A stretch of DNA of 64,000 nucleotides from Sciurus carolinensis (Eukaryota; Chordata; Mammalia; Rodentia; Sciuridae), in the NCBI RefSeq assembly GCF_902686445.1, contig NC_062217.1, positions 85,927,758 to 85,991,757 on the forward strand, written 5' to 3'. The notes beneath the pieces are model-generated. The model ran no database searches. It saw only the letters and a list, made by a program, of their open reading frames with translations, and was not told where the DNA came from. Positions 10,024 through 21,239 of this stretch are shown here, in pieces. The position numbers were made by a program, and so were the translations under genes. Position 1 is the stretch's first letter. Each line of letters starts with the position of its first letter.

Positions 10024-10415
10024 CTATCTCTCATGTTCAAGTTAAGTGATTTGCATAAGACACTGGTCAAATGGGGACTCAACTAAGGACTTTTTGCCTC
10101 ATGACACCCTACCACCTCCTGACTGTAATTTTTTGTTTCAGTGCGTGAGCACCTGATTAATACCTGACATATTACCATGTTCCCTGTGGAATACTGATCT
10201 TGGCTGTTGAGTGGGGGGGTTCAGGAGTACTTGGGTGGGGACAGATAACATTCTAAATAAATACAGTTATCAAGATGTGTACTTTAAAGAGATTTATTAA
10301 ATATTGTAGGAATGGGATGTTGTATGATTTTTAAAAGTTTCTTCTGGATGAAGAATGAAAAACTGTTCAATTATTAAATTAATTTGAATCCTTTCTTAAT
10401 TTTCTCTCCCTGCAG

Positions 10416-10523
10416 TGGACTCATTGGACGAAGCTGGGCTATGTTGTTTGCCAGTGGAGGCTTCAAGGTGAAACTCTATGATATTGAGCAAGAACAGATA
10501 ACGAATGCCCTGGAAAATATCAG
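10416..10523 (+). CDS. CRYL1: CRYL1 coding exon 2 (residues 14-50)
   Basis: This 108-bp exon completes Ser14 and continues [11 protein letters not shown], so residues 13-18 read GSGLIG, the glycine-rich NAD-binding loop. It continues with the second beta strand ending in KVKLYDIEQ. Asp36 there is the acidic residue that in this dehydrogenase family contacts the adenine ribose of NAD and favours NAD over NADP. The exon ends in codon 50 (Arg, AG split). The acceptor is a pyrimidine-rich tract ending CCTGCAG and the donor is CAG|GTAGGC. Reading frame and phase agree with exons 1 and 3, and the sequence is near-identical to human CRYL1 as remembered. It belongs to the 3-hydroxyacyl-CoA dehydrogenase N-terminal domain superfamily. 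Confidence 0.97.
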
Positions 10524-11790
10524 GTAGGCTAGCTGACGCCTTCCGGGAGGAGTTGGAATGGCCCTGTTTCTTTTAGTTGATCTTGTTTATCACATTCTCA
10601 AGGCTATAAATATCTGTGATTGTACATTTTCATTTGATAGCTCTTGAAGTGCCTCTGAGCCAATATAGGTCAGGTACCTGACTAGGTCATGCTAGAATGT
10701 GAATTTAGATTGGAAAAGGGACTTCTGTTGTTAGGAAAGGCCCATTCAGATTGAGAAGTTGTGAGAGGGGGGGAAAAGAGGAGCTGAATGTAAATGTCAG
10801 GCTTCAAAACCAAGTGAGTTTGTGGACTTCCCTTGCTATGTCACACAGGGGTAGAGAGCTGGGATTTTCTGTGCTCCCTCTGCAGGATAAGCCCATATCC
10901 AGTAGGTGATAGCCAGAGCTTCATGGGCATTACCTTATAGGAACAGTGATACTAAGCATGGTTTAGATCTATTGATCTAATGATGACAGGCCCCAAATTA
11001 AAACATCCTGAATTTTAGTTAGGGTTTAGAATTCATGTGAGAGGACAGAACTGGAGTTACTTTTGTGGGTGTTAGTAATTGTGACAAATGTACTTGTTAA
11101 AGGCATGAGAGTAGCTGGACTTACCAAATTCGTAGGACTGAGTTTTAGGAGTGGAAGTCACAGTCAGTAGAAGAAGTATAGAAACCAAAGACAAAGGCCA
11201 AGAATAAGGGAGTTCAAAAATAGAGGAACAAAACTAATGCAACATGTCAGAAGGAGAGCTTCCTCACTGCATGGCTTCTCTACCTGCGATGACCTTCATT
11301 GAATGAATCTGACCATTTCAGACACAGTTTGGTTTAGGTAGTTATTATCCCTCTTTTTAGGATACTTACGAATACATAACTTAAATTTGTCTTTTTGTGT
11401 AACAAAAATATGCTTGCTTTATCTAAGTTTACCTTTTGAAAAGATTAGTAGAGGGTATGATGTCAGGTTATAAGCATTAAGAAATCAGATATCCTACTCC
11501 AACTTTATTGTGTTACAGATTCAGAACCTGAACCCAGAGAAGTACCTTCTTACATATAGTTATAAAGAGTCAATGCCAAGATAAAATGCCAATCCCAAAA
11601 ACAAAACTCAGACACTGAAAAACCAAAAAGCAAAGTAGCCAGCACAAAACCACTCACACAAACTGTACCATTTTGGAAGGAAAGTAACTTGGCATTTCAG
11701 TGCCCATTACCTGCCAGAGGTGTGCTATTCACTAGGGGTATGTAGGCGGATGATGTATATATAGCCATGGAACTTACATCCTAGTAATCC
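10524..11790. other. Start of intron 2 without recognised features
   Basis: After the donor of exon 2 no repeat or exon is recognised for about 1.2 kb. Confidence 0.5.
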
Positions 11791-11792
11791 TT

Positions 11793-11882
11793 TTTGTTTT
11801 GATTTTAGGCACTGGGAATCAAACCCAGGGCCTCATTCATACTAGGCAAGCACTTTGCCAGTGAGCCACATTCCCTGTCTAT
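11793..11882 (-). mobile_element. ID SINE, minus strand
   Basis: GGCACTGGGAATCAAACCCA, GGGCCTCATTCATACTAGGC, AAGCACTTTGCCAGTGAGCC is a diverged reverse ID body behind a T-rich leader. Confidence 0.85.
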
Positions 11883-12239
11883 ACCCAGTAATCTCAATCT
11901 TAAAATAAACTCTAGGAGACATGTTGTTACCATGATTTTATGAGAAAACATAGGTCTGTGAAGGATTAAGAACCTGTTCAGTAGACATAAGATTCACCTA
12001 AGATATAAGATTCCAGCCCTGATCTGTCTGACTTCAAAGACATGTTAAGCGTCTTCAGCATCCATCTGTACTGTATGCTTTATAGAGATTCTTCAAATAT
12101 TACTTTTAATATAATATTTGGCATATCCAAAGAATAGATCATGGGTATAAGTTTAGAAAGAAGAATAATGAAATAATCATCCATGACCCTACCACCCAAC
12201 TTAAAATTTAGAGCGTTACCAATACCTTGTGTGTACCTT

Positions 12240-12960
12240 TTGGATCTCATACCCCTGCCCTCCTATCAGAGGTAAAAAATAGTCTTCATTTTGTATTTAC
12301 CATTTTCCTTGTCCTAAAAACACTTATATACATGTCCCTCAACATTATATTGTTTAGTTTTGCTTTCTTTTGTGTTTTATATGAATAAAACTGAGATTCG
12401 CCCAAGTTTTTGTTTATAGCTATAGTACATGTGTTTTTTACTGTTATATCTTATTCTGTTGTGTGAATTTTCTATAAATTATTTATCTGTTATCCTCTTG
12501 GAATATTATAACTTTTCCCAGTTTAAGGCTATTGTTTTTAATGTTACTATTAATATTCTTGTATATGTTTCCTAATATATAAGTGCAGGAATTTCTATAA
12601 GAACATACCCAGCAGTGAGACTACTGGGTCTGTTTTACCTGATTCTTATAGCATAGATATTGGACCATCTCTTTCTAGCTTCATTTTTAAAAATCTCTCT
12701 TTCATGTTTTCTGTCTCCATGTGTTTTCAGAATACATTCTTTAGATTTTTCTTCAGTTTTTCTATTCTCTTTATATTTGTGTTTAATCTGTTGTTTAGAC
12801 TATCAACTGAGTTTATTTGAATAATTTCATTTTTGATGTTTGCTTTGCCTCTTCAGATATATCAGTCTCAAATAGTTTGCTTATTCTTTGTGGTTCCATT
12901 TTTCAAATCATTAACTATTTAATACATAATTGCTTTGTACTCTGTTTCTAATAATTCCAG
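12240..12960 (-). repeat. Old L1 fragment(s), minus strand
   Basis: ATTATTTATCTGTTATCCTC, TTCTATAAGAACATACCCAG CAGTGAGACTACTGGGTC resemble reversed L1M 3' UTR text. Boundaries are loose. Confidence 0.4.
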
Positions 12961-13469
12961 TTCCTGAGGTTGTCTTAGATTCATCAGAATTAGATCCTGA
13001 GATGCAGATTCCTGGGCAAGTGATTTATTAAGGCAGGGCTCCCAGGATAAAGCAGTAAGGGAATAGGGAAGACAGGATAAAGAAGAGATAGAAACCAGCT
13101 AAGGATATGATTTCAGAAGTCCTAGGATCAACACAATCCGTGGGAGTTCTAGGGTGTATAGTGAACAGCAAAGTTAGTCCTCAGGCAAGGGAGCTGAACC
13201 GTCATAGTCCTGTATCAGACATTGACAATGGTCCTTCCGGGATGCATATAAACTCCCAAGTATTTCAAGTCTGATCTGAGACCAGAGTTCTCTAAGGAAG
13301 GCTGTTTGGTGTGAACCTTTAGAAAAAGAACTCCAAAGCTGGAGAGAGATACCCAGTGCTCATGGGAGGGATCCAAAGAGATCTGAGGGTGGAGCACCCA
13401 TGGCCTCCATTATGGCAATTCACTGCTATGGGGAGGGGGACTTTAAATAAAAGAAGTTTTCTTACTTAT

Positions 13470-13610
13470 TCATACTTTCATTCTTTAAAAATACTGGTTG
13501 ACCACCTACTGTATGTGGGGCACGTCTAAGTACTGGGGATTAAACAATAAACAAAAGAGACTAAGATCTGTGTCCTATAAGAACTCACATTCAGTGGGGA
13601 GAAGAAAGGG
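13470..13610 (-). repeat. L2 LINE 3'-end fragment, minus strand
   Basis: TGACCACCTACTGTATGTGG GGCACGTCTAAGTACTGGGG ATTAAACAATAAACAAAAG, then ACTCACATTCAGTGGGG, matches the reversed L2 pattern. Confidence 0.6.
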
Positions 13611-13639
13611 AAAAGAAGTAGAAAATCCTCTGTGCTTTG

Positions 13640-14400
13640 TCAATTCATTTCTCACACTTGTGGCGTATGTTTTGTGGGTTTTAGACAAATGTATACTGAC
13701 ACGTGTCCACCATTGTAGTATCATGAAGAATAGTTTTACTGCCCTAAATATTCTCTGTGCTCTATTCTTCCCTTGCTCCCCTCAATCCTTGGCAACCACT
13801 AATCTTTTTACTGTCTCCATAGTTTGACATTTTTTCCAAAATGTCATGTAGTTGGAATTATGCAGTGTGTAGTTCTTTCATATTGATTCTATGACTTAGT
13901 AATATGCATTTAAGTGTCCTCCTTGTCTTTTCATGACTTGAAAATAGTTTATTTGATTTTAGTGCTGACTAATATTGCAGTGCCTGTGTGTGCTACAGTT
14001 TTTCTATTTATCTTTGGAAGGACATCTTGGTTGCTTTCAAGTTTGGGCAATTATGAATAAAGCTGCTGGAAATATTCATGTGCAAGTTTTTGTTTGGGCA
14101 TGTTTTTAATTCCTTTGAGTAAACACTAAGGATTACAGTTGCAGGATTGAATGTAAGAATATATTTAGTTTTGTAAGGAACCATTACACTACCTTCCAAA
14201 TTGCATATACCATTTTTGCATTCCCAACAACAATGAATGAGAGTTCCTTTTGCTTTGTGACCTGCCAAGATTTGGGGTTGCCAGTGTCTGAATTTTAGTC
14301 AGTCTACTATCATTTACAGTGGGATCTTATTTTAATTTGTTGATAACATATGATGTGGATCATCTTTTCATATGTGTATTTGCCATCTATATATCTTCTT
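13640..14400 (-). mobile_element. Ancient L1M 3' region, minus strand
   Basis: The blocks GTCCACCATTGTAGTATCAT, TTGGCAACCACTAATCTTTT, GACATCTTGGTTGCTTTCAA, GGGCAATTATGAATAAAGCT, CAAATTGCATATACCATTTT TGCATTCCC follow the reversed L1M ORF2/3' UTR order. Several substitutions and gaps show great age. Confidence 0.7.
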
Positions 14401-14405
14401 TGAGG

Positions 14406-14427
14406 TTGTGTGTGTGTGTGTGTGTGT
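14406..14427. repeat. (TG)n microsatellite beside an ID fragment
   Basis: About ten uninterrupted TG units. Directly after, 14430-14480 holds a worn minus-strand ID fragment (GGGTCTCATAGTATGCTAGA). Confidence 0.8.
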
Positions 14428-14965
14428 TGAAGACTGACCCTAGGGTCTCATAGTATGCTAGACACTGAAGCCCCATTCCCAAGTTCTTTTATTTTTTAAT
14501 TAAAATATTTTTGGCTCAAGGGAGCACCTTGAGAATTTTCTTTATTTGCTGTAACTCCTTGATGCATAAAAATTATTCCTATATGGGATTAAGTGATTTT
14601 GTATAAACCATTCAGTGTTTCTGTTCTGCCAAAGAAGTCTTCAGTCTCTCAATATATTTTAAACTGCAATAAAAATGGGTGAAAGCCATATAGTCCTGTT
14701 GTTGTAATTCAGAAGAAAACAGGTTTCTTGAGACACCACTCACTAAGTATAAGCAAAAAATTGAGGCAAAAGGATTTTTTTCAGATTGAGTCAGTGTTTT
14801 TATAAAGCATCAAGATCAGAAACACGGTAACAAAACAGCTTAATATTTGATTTAATTGAGATTATTTAAGGAGCAATAGGAAATAATTTATTGATAGTTA
14901 CAATAAAATTGTAAAAGACTTTAAAGGAACTTATGATATTGCTAAATAAGTAAAGTCGTATCTAC

Positions 14966-15271
14966 AGTCTTACCTTGGACTCCTCACACACTGATACCAA
15001 AATGTGCAGATGCTCAAGTCCCTCATACAAAAATAAAAGTGGGCATAGAAGCTATGCACATCATCCCATAGACTTTAAGCCATCTCTAGATTACTCAGGA
15101 TACCTAATACAATGTCAATGCTACATAGAGTTGTGCTGTATTATTTATGGAGATTCATACCGTGGCAAGAGTCTGTATGTGTTCAGGGACACAAAAATCT
15201 TTTCCAGTTACTTTCCATCTGCAGTTGATTGAGTTCAAGGATATAGAACACACAGGCAAGGAGGAACAACT
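14966..15271 (+). mobile_element. MER2-like Tigger MITE, + orientation
   Basis: TGATACCAAAATGTGCAGAT GCTCAAGTCCCTC, CCATCTCTAGATTACTCAGG ATACCTAATACAATG and GAGTCTGTATGTGTTCAG place it in the same family as the other copies, though both ends are worn. Confidence 0.65.
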
Positions 15272-15554
15272 ATACTTTGTTAAATTAATCTTGATTTTTG
15301 CATTAAGTAGTTTATATAAGAACTTTATAAGCTTCCATTTGAAATGGTAGTTGGTAAAAGTGCTTGTGCCTTGTATACTTGGGTGGAGACCCTGCACTGG
15401 TTTTTGGTGATGATGTTTGTGGTTTGTGTGTCTGGAGCCAAGCAGCATTAGCTTTAGATTAGGCCTTGTGTTGGAGACAGGGTAGCCTAGGGAAGAGGAG
15501 ACCCAGAATTTCTAGTTAAGTCAGGCTTTAGGCAACCCCATGTGGGCTCCAGAC

Positions 15555-15715
15555 CAGGACTTGGCAAGCATTTTCTGTAAAGTCAGGTAGTAAATCTGTG
15601 GGGTCATATGGTCTCTACCTCAACTTCTGATTGTGGGGTAAAAACAGTCATAGATAATCTCTAAACAAATGGGTCTGGCTGTATTCAAATAAAACTTTAT
15701 GAGTTAATACTGAAC
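15555..15715 (+). mobile_element. hAT-type MITE, + orientation
   Basis: TTGGCAAGCATTTTCTGTAA AG, GGTAGTAAATCTGTGGGGTC ATATGGTCTCTA and CTGTATTCAAATAAAACTTT ATG match the mammalian MITE with the pattern 'cagcaaactttttctgtaaagggccagatag'. Two further copies are at 19490 and 51905. Confidence 0.6.
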
Positions 15716-16080
15716 TTTGGAATTCATTTAACTTTCATGTGTCACAAAATGTTATCATTCTTTTGTTTTTCTTTTAAGTGTTTAAAAATGTAAAAGTCAT
15801 CTCATTTTATAGGTATAGAAAAAGAGGTGGAAAACCAGACTTTTCTTGTAGGCTAATAGGCTTTTCCAATTCCATTATCATTTCATCTTCGCTTTGTCAA
15901 GTCAGTTCTAACTCACTGGTAGCTAAGGGAAAACCAAACCAAAGATTCCTAATTGGAAATTACTTTGTTCTATTTATTGGGAAATTTGTATTTTAGGCTT
16001 TATTTTTTAGGTGGATCATTAAAGGTTTTTGTTACTGTTAAAGATGTTTCAGAGAGTACATGGTAGGTTGTGGGAAAGGT

Positions 16081-16088
16081 TTTTTTCT

Positions 16089-16121
<33 letters not shown>

Positions 16122-16197
16122 CAGAGCTGGGGATGGACCCAGGGCCTCATATTTGTTAGGTAAGTGTTATACCACTGAGCCATATACCCAAACCCCT
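16081..16197 (-). mobile_element. ID SINE, minus strand, with long T run
   Basis: A run of 31 T (16091-16121) leads into AGAGCTGGGGATGGACCCAG, GGCCTCATATTTGTTAGGTA, AGTGTTATACCACTGAGCC. The body has changed GGCAAG to GGTAAG, creating a consensus splice donor on the gene's sense strand (see findings). Confidence 0.9.
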
Positions 16198-16199
16198 GT

Positions 16200-16925
16200 T
16201 TTTCTTTTTAAACCAGGTTAAAGGCTTACATATTATTCTACTACTATGCTTAATTAAGAACTGTTTCTTAATATTTCTAGTTCTTAATTAGAGTAAACTT
16301 TTAGACAGCTGTAAAATATTTGAAAGAGAAAAACCAAAAATTTATTACTATATAATAAATGTTATAGAAGGAGCAAAAGTGTGCATCTAAGATTTTAAAA
16401 AGAATAGATATAACTCTTTCCTTAAGAGCAGTACCTTTTTTTTTTTATAACTCACACATTTGAGTTTAATTGACTTAAATATGCAGAACTGGTTGTACTT
16501 CTTTGGCAGCAGGTAGGGATCTTTGGGTATCTTGTGACCTATTACCTTTCTCCTCAAATTATGGTTAGCAAATACCTTCAGGGAAATCAGTTTGAGTTGT
16601 ACTATATTGCACCCCTAGAGAGCACTGAATTCTTGGTCTTTGACTTTTAAGTAGAGCTTCCTGGTTTCCTTTCTTGAATCACATGATTATCAAACATGCC
16701 ATTTCTATACAGAGAGATCAAGTTGAGAGGACAGAGACCAAACCATATTTTGTAAATATTTTGGTCAACATGATGAGTTCTGCAGTTTAAAAAAAATATG
16801 CTTCTCTCAGTAAACAAACTGTCATCCTACTGATTAACAATGACGTAAGAACTGAAGGTTAGAATGCCCCTGACCACATGTTGGGCAAAAAGAATGTAAG
16901 GTGAACCAACTTCATCCTTTTCTCA
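16200..16925. other. Intron 2 sequence without recognised features
   Basis: AT-rich sequence with no recognised exon or repeat. Confidence 0.45.
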
Positions 16926-16928
16926 AGC

Positions 16929-17241
16929 AGTGCAGTAGTCCCCCTCTTATCTGTGGGGGTATATCCCAAGACTCCCAATGAATGCCTGATACAGGATACT
17001 GAATCCTGTATATACTGTTTTTCCCACATGTTAAAGTTTAATTTGTAAATTAGGCTCAGTAAGAGGTTAACAGTAACTATTAGTGAAATAGAATAAGTAT
17101 AACAATATATTGTAATAAAAATTGGGTGCATGTGGTCTTTCTTGAAGGAGTGAAGATGAATATTAATATTTTGGATCACTGTTGACCCTGGGTAACTGAA
17201 ACCACAAAAAGCTGATCTTCAGATAACGGGGGATGACTGTA
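16929..17241 (+). mobile_element. Tigger3/4-type MITE, + orientation
   Basis: The left end GCAGTAGTCCCCCTCTTATC TGTGGGGG and the right end ATAACGGGGGATGACTGTA are the inverted terminal regions. The interior contains GTTTAATTTGTAAATTAGGC and AACAATATATTGTAATAAAA. Confidence 0.75.
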
Positions 17242-17564
17242 TAAATGATGTATCCTCAGGGGTTGAACTGACTGAAAAAAAAAAAATTTGTGGCCAATGG
17301 ACGTCTTCCCTGACACAGTGCTTTGTGGTCTTTATCTACTACTCTAGGTGGTGGGTACCATTAGGACAGAGCCTGTACATTCTATTCTCAGTGCCCTTCA
17401 CTATTGGATGTTATAAGATTCATGTACTAGCTATTATAAATGCAAAAATAAACAATGTGCACATTTCTGGTTGCCAGAGCCTGGAATATAATAGGTTCCA
17501 GCCCAGTAATTGTTTTTACTGAGGCATGGGAACATTTTATAGAGTTTCAAAAGGTAATTCTTTT

Positions 17565-17659
17565 TTTTTTTTTTTTTTTTTTTGCTGTGCTGGGGATTGA
17601 ACCCAGGGCCTTGTGCATGTGAGGTAAGCACTCTACCAACTGAGCTATATCCCCAGCCC
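17565..17659 (-). mobile_element. ID SINE, minus strand, with 14-bp target duplication
   Basis: T run, then GCTGTGCTGGGGATTGAACC CAGGGCC ... CTGAGCTATATCCCCAGCCC. The direct repeat AAGGTAATTCTTTT flanks it at 17551-17564 and 17660-17673. The copy is close to consensus and so relatively young. It also has GGTAAGC at 17623-17629 in place of GGCAAGC. Confidence 0.97.
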
Positions 17660-17841
17660 AAGGTAATTCTTTTGGCTACATTTTTTGTAGAATTTTTTTT
17701 TCCAAACCACCCTTGTGGTTTGGTTCACTTCCTATATTCTGATTCTTCTTAACATTTAATAGCAGAGAATATCATGTAGTTGAAATTTCACTACTTCTAG
17801 AAAATCCTGGGATGTTAGACCTATTAAAAATGAATCTTCTT

Positions 17842-17961
17842 GGGCTGGGGTTGTAGCTCAGTGGTAGAGTGCTTGCCTAGCATGTGTGAGGAACTGGGTT
17901 TGATTCTCAGCACCACATATAAATAAATAAAATAAAGGTCCATTGACAACTAAAAATTTTA
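17842..17961 (+). mobile_element. ID SINE, + strand, with 16-bp target duplication
   Basis: GGGCTGGGGTTGTAGCTCAG TGGTAGAGTGCTTGCCTAGC ATGTGTGAGG is a near-consensus ID head, followed by the 3' segment with AAATAAAATAAAGGTCCATT. The direct repeat AAAAATGAATCTTCTT occurs at 17826-17841 and 17962-17977. This is the clearest ID copy for family assignment. Confidence 0.98.
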
Positions 17962-17999
17962 AAAAATGAATCTTCTTAAATAGAAATGATACACCTCAA

Positions 18000-19480
18000 T
18001 TCTGAACTTATAAAAATGAATTAAACACAGGGAAATTGATTTTTTAAAATGTTAAGATGCTAGAAGAGTAGGGAAGGTATTATCACAACTCATACCATGC
18101 CAAGGGAGCTCAGTGAATTAAAAAAATTAAGAAGCTGTCATCTAAGACTAATCTTCCTCTAACAGGGTTGCACAATGAGAAACTTAAAACTTGGCATGTT
18201 TACATCTCACACTAGAAGGGTATCTTGACTGTGGAAAACCGTATTAGCAGATGCTTCACTAGTTTTCTTTGCTCTCCATTGTGTGCCCAGTGCTTGGCAC
18301 CTATTAGGTCTCAAGAAAGAATTTCAGAGGGTAAAAGAAACATTTTAGGAAGAAAAACAAAAATAAAGTAAACAAAGTCCTAATATGACAGATCTGGAGT
18401 GTTTTACTTCTTATGGTTTGGAGATGGTCTCATTTCCATGTAGTAGATGGGCCATACAGCCCTCAAGAGACCAGGACACCCCAACTCCAGGGATGAACAA
18501 GCTGCCTTATCTGGCTTGAGTCCCGATCTGAAATCACTGTTTTTGGGTACCTCTACTCTTCTGTCTCACTTTCTCTCCTGTCATCTCTTCAGTGTCTCTA
18601 GATGGCAGCTGTGGTATTTAAAAATGACTCAGCTTTTTAAGTGAGGGAGTTAATATACGACCAGAATGATCTCTGAAACAAGGTAGCTGCCCTGTGCTCT
18701 GCACTTAAGTAACTGAAATTGTTCATGAACTCAGGCATTGCCAATGCCTGAATCTTTTGTTTTTAACTTGTCACTCTTTTTTCTGTCCTGAAAAACTTTA
18801 TTTTGAACTCTGTTTGAATCTGTCTGAATTCTTCTGGATTAGTCTGTTCTGTTCTCATGATTTGAAACTTACTTTTATTTTTCCCACATACCTTGGGTTA
18901 GAATAACTGGAATAGTGGGTCACAAAATGGCCACAAATTGATCCCCTCCCTGTCTGCTGTCCCCTTGCAATGTAACTTTATTTCTCTTACCCCCAACTCC
19001 AGACCTGACCATGGGCTTGCACTGACCAAGGGAACATTAGCCAATGTGACTCCTCAGGGAACTGAAAATAACCTACGTACTGAGACATCCCACTTCCTAT
19101 TGGGAACCCTTCCTCCCATCCCCATCCTGTAAGCTCAGTCTAGCTGGGTATAGATGTCAGCCCAGCTACCTGCCAGCACTAGCCAGTACCAACTGCTTGA
19201 TAGATGAGTAAAGTCAGCCTAGACCATTAGCTTCCAACTAACCTCCAACTGATAGCAGCTACATGATTGAGCCCAGATAGAATTATTAACCCCAAGGATT
19301 ATAACAGTGAACAGTAGGTAATTGATATATTGAACCTGACTGAGCTCACGAGGCTAGAAACTACCCCTGATCCTAGGATCTGAAGGCTTTTGGTTTTGTC
19401 TTTTCATAGCCATCCTGCTGACATAGGAGTTCCACGTTTGTAGGAAATGATGTAGGGCTTTTGGTTTCAATCACTGCTTG
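18000..19480. other. Mostly unique intron 2 sequence
   Basis: No exon or clear repeat is recognised apart from a possible L2 scrap near 18260-18330 (GTGTGCCCAGTGCTTGGCAC). It contains the paired palindromes at 18721-18751 listed in findings. Confidence 0.45.
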
Positions 19481-19489
19481 AAAGGAACA

Positions 19490-19650
19490 TGCCACAAATA
19501 AAGTTTTATTGAAACACAGTCATGCCTGTTTGTTTATTGAAACACACTCATACCTGTTTATTTGCAGATTGTCTATGGCTGCTCTCAGTCCACAATAAAT
19601 AGCTGTGGCCAAGACTGTATGACCCACAAAAGCTAAAATATTTATTATCC
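19490..19650 (-). mobile_element. hAT-type MITE, minus orientation, with internal duplication
   Basis: AAAGTTTTATTGAAACACAG, TGTCTATGGCTGCTCTCAG, ACTGTATGACCCACAAAAGC TAAAATATTTATTATC is the reverse of the copies at 15555 and 51905. A 28-bp segment around TTGAAACACA is tandemly duplicated (second copy starting near 19537). Confidence 0.65.
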
Positions 19651-19666
19651 CTGAAATATTTACAGT

Positions 19667-19694
19667 TAGGGGAAATAGGTTAGGGGAAATAGGT
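19667..19694. repeat. 14-bp tandem repeat, two exact copies
   Basis: TAGGGGAAATAGGT is repeated exactly at 19667-19680 and 19681-19694. Confidence 0.95.
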
Positions 19695-20416
19695 TAGATG
19701 AATAATAATGAACATACTGTGAGAATTCAGGAAAAGTTGAATAGTTCCAGCCAAACTGATCATGAATGTACTGAAAAGGCACAATATGAATGTGGACTTT
19801 GCAGGTAAAATCCCAAGGATGATGAAAACACGTCAAGGGGAAGAAAAATAAAGGAAATGAAACAATCATTTGAACGTCCTAATGACAGCCAAATGGGAGC
19901 AGGATCTGTGAACACACAGATAAGTCAGGGTCTATATGTTGGCAACATACAGTTAGAAAACAATAAAAAATTTATAATTATCAACACATAAGCAATCTAG
20001 GCATAAATATAAGAAAAATGTAGAAGACATTCATGGAGAATTTTTTTTTTCAATTTTATTGAGAGACAGTAACGAAAACAAAAGAGAATGGAGAGGAATA
20101 CCCATTCTTGGGCAAGAGCCTGTCACTAGCTAGTTTAATTACTGAGAAGTAGGGTATAGGGGGCGGTTGATGAAACCATCTAGACTGAAAAGTTCAGGAG
20201 TAATCTGAGTTCACAGCAATGGACTGTGGGTTTAGCCAGGTCATTTACCCTGATTTATCTGTCTGTTCACAGATCCTGCTTTCACTTGGCTGTCATTAGG
20301 ACAGTTCAAATGATTGCTTCATTTCTCTTATTTATTTTTCTTCCCAAAACAGAAATAGCTTTGCTTTATCTGATTTGTTAAAGTCATATATGCTAATTGT
20401 ATATCTAAAAACTTGA

Positions 20417-20545
20417 GCAGGGCTAGGGATGTATCTTAGTGTAGTGCCCTCTTAGCATGTGTGAGGCCTTGGGTTCTGTCCCCAGAATTGCAAAACATAC
20501 AAACCAAAACCAAAAAGCAAAGAAAAACAAAACAAAACAAAAAAC
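20417..20545 (+). mobile_element. ID SINE, + strand
   Basis: GCAGGGCTAGGGATGTATCT, TAGCATGTGTGAGGCCTTGG, GTTCTGTCCCCAGAATTGC with a long A/C-rich tail (AACCAAAAC units). Confidence 0.88.
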
Positions 20546-20726
20546 ACCTGGGGGAGAAGTCAGAGCACTTTGATTTTCTCTAGATGGTAGGATTATAAGT
20601 GAATTTTGCTAAGCAAAATGATGCATGCTTCTGACATGACCCTGTTGCTTCCTTGTATGTGGACACCCATACATAGTTAGGACTATGAAGGATATAGGCT
20701 CAATGGTCCTATCTCATCATTGTCTT

Positions 20727-21237
20727 TGTCTTAGTCTGTTTTGTGTTGCTATAACAGAATACATGAGATGGGGTACTTCTATAAAGAAAAGAGGTTTATT
20801 TAGCTCACAGTTTAGAGACTGAAAGTCCAATTGGGCAGCCCCATCAGCTTAGGCTTTGGTGAGGGCCTTCTGGTCGTGTCAGAAGTGATGATGATATCAC
20901 ATGGTGGGAGCACTCCATGTGTATCATATGGTAGACAGGAAGCAAAAACAACAAACAGAAAATAAACCACACCCTTAAAACAAACAAACAAAATCCCAAC
21001 AAAACAAAACAGGGGAGGGGCCAGGCTTTCTCTTTGATAACAACCTGCCCTCACAAGAGCTAATCCACTCCTGTGAGACCTTTCTCATTTCCCCAGATCA
21101 GCAGAAATCCCTTCACAAGGTGCTCGTTGACCAGGCGCCTTCCAACAGGCCTGCCTCTTTGGTCTCGTACATCCTCACACTGGGGATCAAGCTTCTAGCA
21201 CAAGAATCTTTAGGGGACTAACTGCATCCAAACTGTT
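20727..21237 (-). mobile_element. ERVL-MaLR (MST/MLT1-like) solo LTR, minus orientation
   Basis: The left part TTAGTCTGTTTTGTGTTGCT ATAACAGAATAC and GGTTTATTTAGCTCACAG are diagnostic of the 3' part of MaLR LTRs. GTGAGGGCCTTCTGG and GCATCCAAACTGTTC near the right end fit the 5' part. It is a solo LTR fossil without coding sequence. Confidence 0.82.
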
Positions 21238-21239
21238 CT

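Larger units (their letters stand above)
275..10415 (+). other. CRYL1: CRYL1 intron 1 (10.1 kb)
   Basis: The intron runs from GT (275) to CAG (10413-10415), where a pyrimidine tract precedes the acceptor. It contains three Tigger/MER2-like MITEs, another Tigger-type MITE, two copies of old L1-type 3' sequence, several ID SINEs, MIR and L2 fragments, and an LTR. It splits codon 14 (Ser) inside the GxGxxG motif. Confidence 0.9.

Noticed and set aside
17842..17915. tRNA-like sequence
   Set aside because: The tRNA-Ala resemblance belongs to the ID SINE; the target duplication and A-rich tail show a retroposon, not a tRNA gene.
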